Source of the DNA: Cristatella mucedo
Lineage: Eukaryota; Bryozoa; Phylactolaemata; Cristatellidae
Length of the DNA stretch: 64,000 nt
Direction of reading: 5' to 3'
NCBI GenBank assembly: GCA_009760855.2
Contig: WPIO01000012.1
Span: forward strand, 2,450,001 to 2,514,000
Shown: positions 24,973-35,435 of the stretch, in pieces
Layout: each line of letters begins with the position of its first letter
Numbering within the stretch: position 1 is the first letter of the stretch
Program-made: the position numbers and the translations under genes
The notes under the pieces: model-generated
Databases searched by the model: none
Seen by the model: only the letters and a program-made list of their open reading frames with translations
Told to the model about the DNA's origin: nothing

Positions 24973-25407
24973 CATAAATACACACCGAGTTTTCAAAGTA
25001 GTTTGTCCCAAAAATGTAGATTACTTAAGCCATCGACTCAAGAGATTCTTTCCAAGTTTTCTCACCGTCTACTGCTGGCATGCAACACATTCACTCGCCA
25101 CTTGCCGGAGTGAAATGCACACGGAACCCCTGTGAGGGTTCGAAGCACTCAGGGTGACCCAAGGCCTTTGCCTCCGCCAATACCGACATTCCTTGCTCAT
25201 ACAGCGCCAGCAGCAGCCACCCAGCCAAGTAGCTACCCTACTAGTTTGTCCCACTCGGGACAAAGCTCAGCTTCACTGACTAACACTGCTCTCTAAAAAT
25301 GCACGGTATGCACGGTAAAGAAACCAGCAATGTCAAATCTGTGTTCACACACAACTCAATGAAGTGGTTAAAAAGATATCATTTGCCGGGATAGGAATTA
25401 GCTACAA

Positions 25408-25490
25408 AGTGAATAATAATAAGAATACATTGTACAGTGCCCTCGGAGAACTTAATCTCTTTCTAGGCACTTTATGTGTGCTGTTAAGGA
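25408..25490 (-). repeat. LINE-A tail remnant with covarying stem
   Basis: The minus strand reads AAGTGCCTAGAAAGAGATTA, then AGTTCTCCGAGGGCACT. The stem is intact through a C-G to T-A double change. A weak (ATT)n follows. Confidence 0.7.
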
Positions 25491-25975
25491 AGCATGACTA
25501 GCAATACTGAACGCTGGGGACCTGGGCTGCCGTGTGCAAGTTGTGCTCAGACCAGAAGCGACCGATATTAACGGATGATCGATCCCGGAGAGGTGGAGTG
25601 AGCTGATTAGAGCTGACATGCAGCACCCGATGTGGGAATAGTTGATAGGCAATAGTTGAATGGCAATAGCTGATAGGCCACGTTGTTTCACGTGGTAAGT
25701 CTGCTACGAGCCTGACCTGTTTATAACAGTACAGCAGATTTGCCTCCTCCTCAACGCCATTAGCTCGCGTCGTTTCGCTCATGCAGAAGAAGAGGACCCT
25801 CGGTGACGCATGGGCCCCTGTAGTATGCCATCGATAGCTGGCGCGTGAGTTCAGAGCTGAAATAGCAGCAGCTCCATCAGCAGGTGCTTTCCCCGTCGGG
25901 TGGTGCCGAGTACTTTCCCCTCGACCACAATTCCTGCTTGCTCGAGTCGGGAAGCTTGCTTCTATTGAGCAGGCG

Positions 25976-26335
25976 CGAATCCGGAGGCCTAGGAAATGCC
26001 CGTGCGAGCAGCGAATCCGGGGGCCTAGGAAATTCGTGCAGCGTCTGACCAAATCGCTTAAGCGCCCCAGCTGATTCGGCGCCGGCTTCCGTTTGAGCCT
26101 TTGCTTGGCTCGATGTAGTAGTCGAGGGAGTAAAGTAAAACGATCGTGTCGAAGCCTTGAGTCGAGTGGTCGGCGTAAACAGAGCATAAATGTAACGACC
26201 GCGGAGTCTGGCTCGACCGGCAGCACTGTGCGACTGACACTAGTCACTTGCCTGCAGTTCCGAGGTCGTGCACCTGCCAATTCCAAGATCGCTCACCTGC
26301 CAGTTCAAAGGTCATGCACTCGCCAGTTCCAAGGT
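25976..26335. repeat. Two short tandem repeats
   Basis: A 34-base unit containing GCGAATCCGGAGGCCTAGGA occurs twice near 25976-26043. A 24-base unit containing CACCTGCCAGTTCCAAGGTC occurs three times near 26262-26335. Confidence 0.8.
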
Positions 26336-26451
26336 CGGGTTAGGCTGGCAGCCTACCGTAAAACCTCTGGGTTGCACGCAGGTACCCAGTCGAGTCGTTG
26401 GCGTGCGACTGTTATGTGCGAGCTCGGTGTATGTGCGTCGTGCGTACGTGC

Positions 26452-26458
26452 GTGCGTG

Positions 26459-26550
<92 letters not shown>
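26452..26550. repeat. (TG)n microsatellite
   Basis: About 45 TG units with one TTTG interruption and a GCGCGCG end. It causes the Val/Cys open frames in this region. Confidence 0.95.
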
Positions 26551-27399
26551 AGTCGGTTGGGGGTCTTACGACCGGCTCTGCGAATAACTCGTCCAATTGT
26601 ACGGTGGCCCGGTGTCGATGGTAGCGGCTGTGTTTCGTAGAGAGTGAGACCGTCGAGATGCTCCGGAGTTTGCGCCTTCGTTCGACGCTGAATCGATGAC
26701 GACGGTGCTCGCGGTCGGCGAGACGATTCAGCGGTTCAACCACTTAACAAGTCCGCATCGTTACATTGCTCTCGTCCCCGTCCTCGGTCCCCTCCGTAAG
26801 CTCGCATACATGCGGAGCAGCAGCCACGTACGATCTCTGTGCGTCGAATTGACAGCAGACAGCAGACGTGGGCAGCTGCAGAAGCAGCTAGCATTCTAGG
26901 CAGCAAGCATGCAGACTCGAGCTTGAGATCCGACCTTCCTCCCCGAACCCGCACAACCGTCTTTCGCGCACACTTACACTCATTAGCTTAATGCGAAGCT
27001 TAAAGTTTGCATTGCAGCGACGAAAAACCACGCGAGAGAGCAGGTGAATACGTGCGAATTTCGAATGGATTCAAATTCGCGCCGGCGAATTTCCAAGGAT
27101 CGTGAAATAATAATCCGGCACCCGAGACTGACGGACGAATCGCTAAGGATTTGGTCAGGTTGACGTTGGCCAGCGATGGGAGTCCAGAGCGCTGCGTCCG
27201 GGAGAAGAGAAGGGAAAGAGAAAGCCCGAGGAGACTAGAGGTGACTAGACGACGGCTCGATGACTAGATGCATGCTCGATGACTATGACCGGAAGTGGGA
27301 TCAGCTTCCGGCTTTACTAATCCACAGTTTCATGCACAGTTACCGCTGCTCCTCCCGAAGCAGCAGCAGCATCGGCGACAGTAGAGGAGTCGGCCGGGT

Positions 27400-30080
27400 A
27401 TACTAGCATACTAGCCGGTGCCGTCGGCCGTCGCGGGGGGGGGGGGGGGGGTTCGCAGAGAAACTCGCGCACCCACCCATCCAATCACGCCTGCCGTCGC
27501 CAGTTAACCGCTCGCCCGCTGCCGCCGGCAGCGCCTACCGCATCGGGCGGCGGGGAAGCTGGCCGCGATCGCGGCCGCGAGGCGCCACCACGCACCGCCG
27601 CGAGGTGCCCTCGGGGTTTGCCCGACATCTGGACCCAGACGCAGGGGGCGGGCGTCGCCCGCCAGCACCCGCTGCGACCGCGCCGACCGCAGCAGCAGCA
27701 GCGCCGACATCCCAGTTGCTGCCGGGACACTTACGAGGAGCGGCGCGCGGCGGCAGCGGCGGCCGACGCCGCGACGCGGCGCCGGCCGCGTCGATCCACT
27801 TCCCGTTTATCAGCAGCAGCGAGGCGCCTTCGCAGCCGCCGCCGCCCGCCGACGGCGTCTGCAGTCTTCTCGGCCGCTCGCGCGAGTCGCCGTCGTCGGC
27901 GGCGGCCGAGGCGGACAGCGAGTCGCTAGGTCCGCACAGCGGCGCGTCGGACGCCGGCGTGTCGGCGTTGACGCTCAGGTGGCCCTCGTACGGCGTGCCG
28001 CATCGCACCGTGTCGACCGAGTACATGGAGCGGCGCATTGACGACGCGTCGGTCGGACAGTCGTCCGTGTTGATGCTGTCGCGGCTCTCGCGGAAGTTTC
28101 GCGCGGCGCTCGGCCGATCGAGGCGCGCCGCCGCCGCGGCGGCAACGGCGGCGTTCAGGTAGTATGGCGCGCCGTCGGCTGGCGCCACCGCGGCCGCCTC
28201 CCGCCGTCGCCACGGGCTCTCCTCTGCGTCTTCCGACGACGATGACGACGCGGCCGCCAGCGTCGTTCGGCCGGCGTCCGCCGTCACGGCGACGGCGGCG
28301 GCGGCTGAGAGTGACGGACGTCCGCTCGCCCTCGGCGGTGGCTCCGGTGGCGGCTTTGGCGGCGGCTTCGGAGGCGGTCCGCGGCTGTGCGAGTCCAAGC
28401 ACTGCTGAGCGGCCGGCGCCGCCGCCGCCACTGGGCTCGTCGGGCCGCCCAACGGCGCCGCCCAATTTGCAGCCGCAGCTCCAGCCGAGGCTGCGGCCGC
28501 AGCTGCTGCAGCCGACGACGACGACCACGCGGCCGGACCGCTGTTGCGTTCGCGCCGAGTGTGCGCCGACGCAGCGACGCTGGCTGACGCCGCGGTCGCC
28601 GCCGGTATGAACTGTGCTGCCGCCGCGGTCGCCGCACGGTGGGCAGCGGTCGGCCGCTGAACAGCAGCCAGCGCTGGGACTGAGAGCCTTTGAGTCGCAT
28701 TTCCGGCATTGACCGAGCCGCCGCTTCTGTCGCTGAGCGGCCGGAAGCCGACAGGGGGCGGTAGCGGAGGGCGCTTGGTCTCGGCCTCATCTTGGCGCGC
28801 CGCCGCCTCGATTCTCGCGGCTGAGGCGGCGACAGTTGAGCCGCTTTCGGCCTTGCGCCTCTCGGCACCCAGAGAGCCATTCAGTCGCGAGGCGGGATGC
28901 ATCGTTCCGCGGTCCTGCTCTCCGCCGCGAAGCTTCGCTTTCGCGAACGAAAAGCCGGTCGGTCTGCTGCCGCTGCCCGCTCCCTACGACGGCGTCAGCG
29001 CCTCGGGCCTCGAGGCCGAAGGAGGCCGTGCGACGTCGCCTTTATCCGGCGCGTCGCCGCCTTCGCGCCTTCTCCGCTTCTTCCGATCTTCCGCATTCGC
29101 TCGGGCGCAGCCAGCGGGCGAGCGGCGAGATGGGCGGCGAGATCTCGTCCTTCGTATGGCCCTTCGTACGCCCGGTCGCCAGCAGCGCGCCCGGTCTTCG
29201 GGCCGCCGGACGGGGGGGGGGGCGCCTGACAGGGGGGGCGGCGGCGGCCGGCCGCCGGACGTCGCCGCCCGCTCTGCGGACTGCGGGTCGGTCGGTCGGT
29301 CGCTCCTCACTTCTCGCGCTTCCTCGAGTCCTTCTTAATGGCTCGGAAGTCGGAATAAGAGAACGGCTAGATTCCCCAGCGGTCCGCTCTTACCTGGCGA
29401 CATTAGCATTCCCGGGCGGCTCGTGTTTGTCTGCACGCAGGCGCATTCGTCTGACGGCAGTCTTCGCGGAAAAGAGCATTGTCGGCCCGAGAGCGGCAAC
29501 AATGACTGCCAAGTTGGATTATTGACCAGATTGCCCGTTTTACTGCCGTCCTTGACCGTCAAAGGCTGCCGCCCCGCCGCTGGTTTCCGAGTGGGCAGCC
29601 GCGGCTGCGTCGCCGTGCCGTCGAACCAACCGCCGCTGGTCGCTCAGCGGCTGCCGGAGCTGAGCCGTCCGCTGGGCTTACGGCGGTCTGTCGCGGCCTG
29701 TCGCGGTCTTTCGCGGAAGTTCGAGTAGCAGCAGCCAGCCTCCGCTGAGCGGCGCGCTTCCCCGCGGGACTCGAGCGCTTCCCCACGGCCGCTGCCTGCT
29801 CGATGCCTGCGCGGCGTTCTTCCGCCTTGCGGCTCTGTGGGCGCCCACCACCCCCCTGCGTGAGGTGCGAGTCGCCGTCTAGCCTGACTGGGAGGCGAGC
29901 CGCCGTTTAGCCGCACTTCCGCTGCGCTGCTGGCCTCTGACATCGCGGGCAATGTAAAAACTCGTTCGCGAACCGGCGCCGGGCTATTCCCCCAGCAGTA
30001 GGCTATTGGCCGCGGGCAATTGCTATTCGGGCGAGCGAGCGAGCGAGCGCTTCGCGGCCGTGCCGATAGAGGCGCTCAAG
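27400..30080. promoter_or_regulatory. CpG-rich island around exon 1a
   Basis: The base composition becomes very GC- and CpG-rich here, with poly-G runs, GCC/GCG triplet runs and long overlapping open frames on both strands. It holds exon 1a and about 1.1 kb of its upstream sequence. An island of this kind at a 5' exon is the usual sign of a promoter. I see no convincing TATA box and cannot place the start site. Confidence 0.45.
27735..28902 (-). CDS. M6: M6-like exon 1a: long Ala/Pro/Ser-rich N-terminal domain
   Basis: The frame is open for 389 codons from an ATG with A at -3. An in-frame TAG lies about 84 bases upstream. It ends at the strong donor CTC/GTAAGT in phase 1, matching the TM1 exon. 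The product is low complexity: Ala runs, a Pro-Lys block near residues 180-190 (PPPKPPPKPPPEPPP), an acidic Ser cluster (SSSSEDAEES), and a more ordinary stretch near residues 275-345 (NFRESRDSINTDDC, SMYSVDTVRCGTPYEGHLSV). Ordinary M6 proteins have short N-termini, so this cytosolic extension is unusual. Proline-rich segments of this kind often bind SH3 or WW domains, but that is inference. It may be an alternative first exon or a cassette between exon 1b and exon 2. The GC-rich sequence also keeps other frames open, so length alone is weak support. The phase match and the non-repetitive central part are what persuade me. Confidence 0.55.
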
Positions 30081-30089
30081 CGACGGATG

Positions 30090-30255
30090 GGTGAAGGATA
30101 AGGCGGTTGCTTTCACGACCTCGATCCCGAGGTCGTGGGTTCGATTCCTGCTGTGGGCGATTCTTTATCGCCACGGCTAGCTGTGGCGATAGCCGTAAAG
30201 GCTCTTCTGTCGCTATACAAAAGGGGGCTGTTTAATCAGCTAGGATTTGTTTTTC
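30090..30255 (+). mobile_element. SINE-B copy between the CpG islands
   Basis: The plus-strand copy has GCGGTTGCTTTCACGACCTC, a GGGTTCGATTCC box B, the body hairpin and GGCTGTTTAATCAGCTAGGA, then a T-rich tail. It interrupts GC-rich DNA between candidate exons 1a and 1b. Confidence 0.8.
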
Positions 30256-31370
30256 TAATTTTTTTTTATGGCGCGTGCGGAGATGACGGGAGTTTGCGGG
30301 ATTCTGCTGCGGTCCGTCTTTCGCGTCGACCCGGGAGTCAGCTCTCGAGGCTGAAGACCGACTCAGATAGCGCCCTCTAACTTGGCATTCCACGTCGGCT
30401 CGGGGCGACGGGCTTCCGGCGACATGACCGGTCCGTCCGTCCGGCTGGCACGCGCGCGCGAGCGTGGGTCCGTCATTCCGCCACCCCACTCTCGTCCGCC
30501 GCCGTCTCTGTCGAAAATGTTCAGCGGCGCCGACTCGGCGTGCTTTCGCCCTCGCCGCCCTTTGTCGCCGGCTTCCTTCCGTCGGCTGTCAACTGAGACC
30601 TCGCAGGGCTCGCGCCGCCGCCGCCGCCGCGGGGGGGGGGGAGGGGCCTCGGCGGCGGTGGTGGAAAGTAGCAGCGGACTAGCCGCAAAGTCTTCCGACG
30701 GCAGCCTCGGCTGCTCGAGCGCACCGCGCCGGCTGGCCGCTCGAGCGAGCCAGTGCGCCAGAGCGGTGACGCATTGCGCCGTCTCTCCGGGTGCCTGCTC
30801 CTTCCTGCACGGCAGCAGGGAACGCCATTATTACATTCTATTCGAGCCGGGCCGCACCCCCGAGGCCACCGCCGGCTCCCGGCGTGACAGGATTCACTTC
30901 CTCGATCGCCGTCGAGTTCGGAATGCGCCCTCCCCCCCCCCACACACACCCAGCCGCCCATTCCGCTTCCGTCCGTGGGCGTCGCGGCGGAAGAGGGCGA
31001 GCGCCGCCAGACGCCGCAGCGCAACGAACTCGCTCGCGCTGCCGTGTTTGGCTGCGGTTGAATCGATTGGACGATCGTGCTACGCGCTCACCTCGAGCAG
31101 AAGTCAGCTGCATCGCGTCTGCCGCGGGGCGCCGACGCGGTCGCTGCTGCTGCGCCAGGCCCGCCGCTGCGGCTTTGTCGTCCGCGGTACCCTCGACTGA
31201 GCGCCGGCAGAGCTCCGCGACGGCAGCGCCGGTAGCCCCCGGAAACCCACCTAATTACGCGCCCCGGGCTGATCGCGCGCGGCGGCGGCGGCGGGCGGCG
31301 TGCCTGCGTGCGAAGTTCGTCGGGCCTGGCACTCTGGCATGCGGATGTTGGCGCGCGTGTTGGGCCGAGT

Positions 31371-31431
31371 GAGGGAGGGAGGGAGGGAGGGAGGGAGGGA
31401 GGGAGGGAGGGAGGGAGGGAGGGAGGGAGGG
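31371..31431. repeat. (GGGA)n microsatellite
   Basis: About 15 units of GGGA make a G-quadruplex-prone purine strand in the second CpG island, about 0.5 kb downstream of exon 1b on the M6 transcript. Confidence 0.95.
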
Positions 31432-31902
31432 AGGAGCTGCGGCAGCCTGCTCCAGAGCAAGAGCCCGTGCGCGCCGGCACCGGAAGCGCCGCCGTCGCCG
31501 CTTGCTCTCATAGGCGCCGCGCGCGCGCACGCCTCGCGAAACGCCGGCGCACGCCTCGTCGTCGCCTACGACCGATCTCGCCTCTCGTTCAGGGCGGAGG
31601 GCGGTGCGTGCGGTGCAGGCAGTCAGAAGTGGCGATCGCCCGAAGCTTCGGGCGGAAGAGCGCGGTCGTAGATCTTCGCTTCCGAAAGTCTTCTAGCAGC
31701 TCTCGGCGCTGGCGCCGCCATCCCCTCGCCACCTGCCTCTCTGCCACCCGCCGCCGCCGCCCCCCCCCGCCGCCGGCCGCCTCCCTCGCCCGGGCGCTGC
31801 GTGCGCTACTAGCGCACAGCGGCCGCTCTAGCTCGCGGCCGGCGCCGCCGCCGCGCACGTCGTCTGGCGCGCAAGTGGCCTAGCGGAAGCGCCTGAACTC
31901 AC

Positions 31903-31981
31903 TGGCCGTCGTGAAGGACGTGAGGCTTTCTGCGGGCATGAGGTGGTTGACGATCGAATCGCGGTTGCTCCTGCCTGCCAT
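31903..31981 (-). CDS. M6: Candidate short first exon 1b of the M6-like gene
   Basis: A minus-strand ATG with G at -3 and +4 opens 26 codons (MAGRSNRDSIVNHLMPAESL, then TSFTTA). It ends at the strong donor GCCA/GTGAGT in phase 1, the phase the TM1 exon needs. Spliced directly to 23479 it would give a conventional proteolipid with a 27-residue cytosolic N-terminus. The sequence sits in CpG-rich DNA suited to a promoter. Unspliced, the frame stops ten codons later. No homology was tested, and the exon might belong to another transcript. Confidence 0.42.
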
Positions 31982-32741
31982 GACTCGCTCCGCGCCGTAG
32001 ACTCCCGTGCGCAGAGGCCGCCGCGTAGCTCCGCTTGCGGGGAAAGCGCCAATTAATGGCCGCTACGTCGCGGCGGCGGCTTCTGAACCCGGCCAGCTAA
32101 CCCGGCACTCGCCGCCGCCCGCCCGCCCGCCCGCCGAGGGAACCGCGGCCGTAATCCTATACGCGGTGCCACCGGCGAGGTTGACCGACGGACAGCTGCG
32201 TTAGCAATAACGCGCCGGCGACCTCGCGCCCAGCGCGAGCGCCGGCTGCATCCGCGGCCCTCGCGGCGGCCTCGCGAGCCCGGCTGCTTGACTGCTGCGG
32301 CGGCGGCGCAGCGGGCTGCAGCGGTGGCAAACGTTGGCGACGGCGGGAACCACCGCCGTCGCAGTCGCGACGTCCCTATCGCGGCACGAGCGACGCGCCC
32401 CCCCTCCCCGGTGGCTGACCGGCGTGCGGTCTGGTGAGCGTGGACGTGCGGCGCATGCGCAATGACTGAAACCGACCCGCCGCACTGGCTCAGCCGTTGC
32501 CCTTCTGCAACCCACCTCCGTCCGCTCGCGAGCAGCCGCTCGCCGGCCGCCTCGCGAAAGCGAGAAGCAGCTTCCGGGACGCCGCCGGTGCAAACGCGCG
32601 CGCGCTGTAGACTCGTTACTGCTGCTGCCACCGGCGTCTCTCAGCGCGAGCCGTCTTTTCTGGAAGACTCTAAGCGCGAGACGCCGGTGCGACCGCGCGA
32701 CGCAGCGCGTTCCATGCCGGCGGAGGGAGCGGACGATCGCT

Positions 32742-35435
32742 TAATAATAATAATAATAATAATATTGCACTTGATAAAGCACCCTCAGAGAACTCAATCT
32801 CTTTCTAGGCGCTTTACATTTGCTGCAAAGTGATACGCAATAGAATAGTAAGTAAAATCATGCTTGAAAAACAAACAAAATGAATAACATGGTTAGGGGT
32901 TACATGCACTGGGTCAGCATGCAAATGTGGTTAGTGGCAGCATGAACAGTGTCAGCACGCATAAGCACATTGAGGACGAATCACAAGGACCCACTAAATG
33001 CTGTCCTAAATAGGTATGTTTTTAAGTTTCTTTTAAATGTGGTCAGGTCAGGGGATGTTCTGATGCAGGTCGGGAGGGAGTTCCAGGCTGTGGGAGCATA
33101 CGAGCTAAATGCACGGTCTCCAAAGGATTTAAGGTTTGTACGAGGTATTTCTAGACTGTTGGATTCCGAAAAGCGAGTGGTACGATGCTTTGCCTGATGG
33201 GGAAGTATCTCTGAAAGATAGGCTGGAGCCATAGAATGAAGAGACCTAAAAGTGAGCGGCAAAACCTTGAAGTCAATCCGTTGCTTGACTGGTAACCAGT
33301 GCAGGTCGGCGAGAAATGGAGTAATGTGGCAACGGCGACGCTCACGACAGACAAGCCTAGCTGCAGAGTTTTGCACCAACTGCAATCGCCTGATCGCACA
33401 TGCTGGTAGGCCAGTAAGCAGTGAGTTGCAGAAGTCGAGACGAGATGTCACGAATGCATGGACCAACTTAGACGTGGTATGCTTATCTAAACAAGCCCTA
33501 ATTTTAGCAATGTTATGAAGCTGAAAATAGGCTGATTTGACTGTGGAGCTGATGTGGTCGTCTAACGAGAGGTCGCTTTGGAATATGACACCTAGATTTC
33601 GAGCTGATGCAACTGGAGATATGCTGGCAGAGCCAATTTTGAAAGTCAGCCTTTCCAATTTCTGAATAACACTAGGTTTGCCCATAACTAGTAAGTTAGT
33701 TTTATCATCGTTTAGTTTTAGAAAATTTGCTGCCATCCATGATCGGATGTCATCAATGCATGCAGCAAGTGAGTTGAGAGAATTTGAGGTGCTCGAAGGC
33801 TGGGAGGGATCAAAGCAAAGGTACAACTGAGTGTCATCCGCATAGAAGTGAAAGCCTAGATTGTGCTTGGCAATCACATCAGCGAGAGGGAGAGTATAAA
33901 CGGTGAAAAGGACCGGACCTAGCACAGAGCCCTGAGGTACTCCATATTTTAGAGGTACTTCAGATGATCTTTGTCCATTCACGTCAACACTCTGGAGTCT
34001 CCCACTGAGATAGGACCTGAACCACTGCAGAGCAGTGCCATTGATGCCCAGGCGAGATGAGAGGCGCTCTAGAAGTACTGTGTGATCGATGGTATCAAAA
34101 GCTGCCGAAAGATCGAGCAAAACAAGAAGAGACACTCTACCCATGTCTGCATTCCTAAGTAGGTCGTTGTATACCCGAAGCAATGCTGACTCTGTGGAGT
34201 GATTAGCTCTAAAGCCAGACTGGAACTTACTAGCAAGGTGTGAGGTTTTGATATACGAGTTCAGCTGGTCTGCCACGACCCGTTCCAGTGTCTTTGATAG
34301 GAATGGTAGAAGGGAGACTGGGCGGTAGTTGCTTAAGTTCTCTTGGTCTAGTGTAGCTTTCTTGAGAAGTGGCCTGACTACAGCTTTTTTGAAAGGTGCT
34401 GGGACCTGACCTGAGGCTAATGACATATTAATGATGTTGGTTATGCATGGCAGCAGCAGATCAATGCAACGTAGGAGCAGGACAGTGGGAATAGGGTCCA
34501 GTGGACTTGTTGTCTTCTTTGATTGAGATACGAGCTTTAGGACTACATCACTAGTGACCTGTTTAAATGCAGACATTGAGGCGCAGCCAGGAACCGAGGA
34601 ACAGCATTCTAGTGGGAAGGTTGTCATCGCAGGGATGGATTCCCTGATTTTGTCTATCTTCTGCACAAAGAATCGAGAGAAGCGATCGGCTAGATCATCA
34701 CAAGGATCATCAGGTAAGGAGCTAACCTGGGAACGGTTGAGGAGATGGTTTATTGTCGACATCAGCATTTTTGGATTGTGCATCTGTGATTCAACAATGT
34801 TTCTATAGAAGCTAGACTTAGCCTTTGCTAGGATCGATTGGTACGACCTACAGTAGTCTTCATATGCCTGTCGATGGACAGTTAGTCCGGATCTTTTGTA
34901 TGCCTTTTCAAGCTTTCGTTTAGTAGACTTGGCTAGTTTAATGTCTGTGGTAAACCATAGGCCGTCTGGGCGGGGGCGCACAGTGCGCTTTGTCAAAGGT
35001 GCAAACTCGTCGAGCGTGTCAGCTAGTGTCGTGTTGTAGCAATCTACCAGTGATGACAGATCGGAGGGAGGACTGAGCAGCAAAGGTGAAGCAGATATGC
35101 TCGCACGGACAGCATCGATGTCAAGGGTCTTGAGGTTTCGCGATTCACAGGTTATTTTAGAGGAGAATGTGGGCACACACTGTAGATTGAATGAGATCTG
35201 CATGTGGTCAGATAAGCAGGATTTGGTGATAACTGGTGATGACAAAGTGCAGTTATATGAGAAAATTTGGTCGAGTGTTTGACCCTTGATGTGGGTAGGG
35301 CCATGCACATGAGTCACAAGAGATAATGAGTCTGTCAATGTACGAAATTCGGTGCTGAAAGCGTCAGATAAGTTATCAAAGTGAACGTTGAAATCACCCA
35401 TAACGAGGAAGGATAATGAAATCACCCATAACGCT
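32742..35435 (-). mobile_element. LINE-A copy 1, 5'-truncated
   Basis: The minus-strand copy runs from (ATT)n at 32742 to a 5' break inside the endonuclease near 35413-35435. It is nearly identical to copy 2 along its length, so it is young. At the 5' end an 18-base piece of LINE sequence containing ATGGGTGATTTCA occurs twice within about 30 bases, a duplicated junction as seen in end-joining of truncated LINEs. Confidence 0.93.
32981..35425 (-). CDS. LINE-A copy 1 partial ORF2
   Basis: The 814-codon frame keeps the last part of the endonuclease (VMGDFNVH through the SDH motif) and the complete reverse transcriptase with YADDTQL and the C-terminal CR1-like region. There is no internal stop. 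The first N-terminal endonuclease motifs are gone and the start codon is provided by the junction duplication, so it should not make a working endonuclease. It differs from copy 2 by scattered substitutions only. Confidence 0.9.
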   Translation of the reverse strand: MISLSFLVMGDFNVHFDNLSDAFSTEFRTLTDSLSLVTHVHGPTHIKGQTLDQIFSYNCTLSSPVITKSCLSDHMQISFNLQCVPTFSSKITCESRNLKTLDIDAVRASISASPLLLSPPSDLSSLVDCYNTTLADTLDEFAPLTKRTVRPRPDGLWFTTDIKLAKSTKRKLEKAYKRSGLTVHRQAYEDYCRSYQSILAKAKSSFYRNIVESQMHNPKMLMSTINHLLNRSQVSSLPDDPCDDLADRFSRFFVQKIDKIRESIPAMTTFPLECCSSVPGCASMSAFKQVTSDVVLKLVSQSKKTTSPLDPIPTVLLLRCIDLLLPCITNIINMSLASGQVPAPFKKAVVRPLLKKATLDQENLSNYRPVSLLPFLSKTLERVVADQLNSYIKTSHLASKFQSGFRANHSTESALLRVYNDLLRNADMGRVSLLVLLDLSAAFDTIDHTVLLERLSSRLGINGTALQWFRSYLSGRLQSVDVNGQRSSEVPLKYGVPQGSVLGPVLFTVYTLPLADVIAKHNLGFHFYADDTQLYLCFDPSQPSSTSNSLNSLAACIDDIRSWMAANFLKLNDDKTNLLVMGKPSVIQKLERLTFKIGSASISPVASARNLGVIFQSDLSLDDHISSTVKSAYFQLHNIAKIRACLDKHTTSKLVHAFVTSRLDFCNSLLTGLPACAIRRLQLVQNSAARLVCRERRRCHITPFLADLHWLPVKQRIDFKVLPLTFRSLHSMAPAYLSEILPHQAKHRTTRFSESNSLEIPRTNLKSFGDRAFSSYAPTAWNSLPTCIRTSPDLTTFKRNLKTYLFRTAFSGSL

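Larger units (their letters stand above)
23756..27399. other. M6 first intron, repeats only
   Basis: The region contains minisatellites, (CA)n and (TG)n runs and one LINE-A tail. A 262-codon minus frame at 25498-26286 is open but unrecognised and spans short tandem repeats. Confidence 0.5.
30380..32741. promoter_or_regulatory. Second CpG-rich island holding exon 1b
   Basis: The region is CpG-dense with poly-G, poly-C and GGGA runs. A SINE-B copy separates it from the first island and LINE-A copy 1 bounds it on the right. Frames of up to 272 codons are open on both strands, but they overlap and are Arg/Ala/Pro-rich, as expected from composition. Exon 1b is the only segment in which I see a start codon and a good donor together. 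Confidence 0.35.

Noticed and set aside
25498-26286. 262-codon minus-strand open frame
   Set aside because: It crosses short tandem repeats and a LINE-A tail, has no recognisable motif, and a frame of this length is not surprising by chance in a 64-kb window.
26312-26743. 143-codon frame rich in Thr-His
   Set aside because: It is a translation of the (TG)n microsatellite, as are similar frames at 24763-25113, 55421-55653 and 62759-63528.
27605-28610. Plus-strand and other minus-strand frames across exon 1a
   Set aside because: They are compositional shadows. Only the frame ending at the phase 1 donor connects to the membrane exons.
30382-32631. Several open frames of 190-270 codons in the second CpG island
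   Set aside because: They overlap on both strands, are Arg/Ala/Pro-rich and lack splice support. GC-rich DNA has few stop codons.
34554-34808. Frames of 60-90 codons antisense to the LINE ORFs, repeated at 39480, 40770 and 43964
   Set aside because: They recur only because the LINE copies are nearly identical and are shadows of ORF2.
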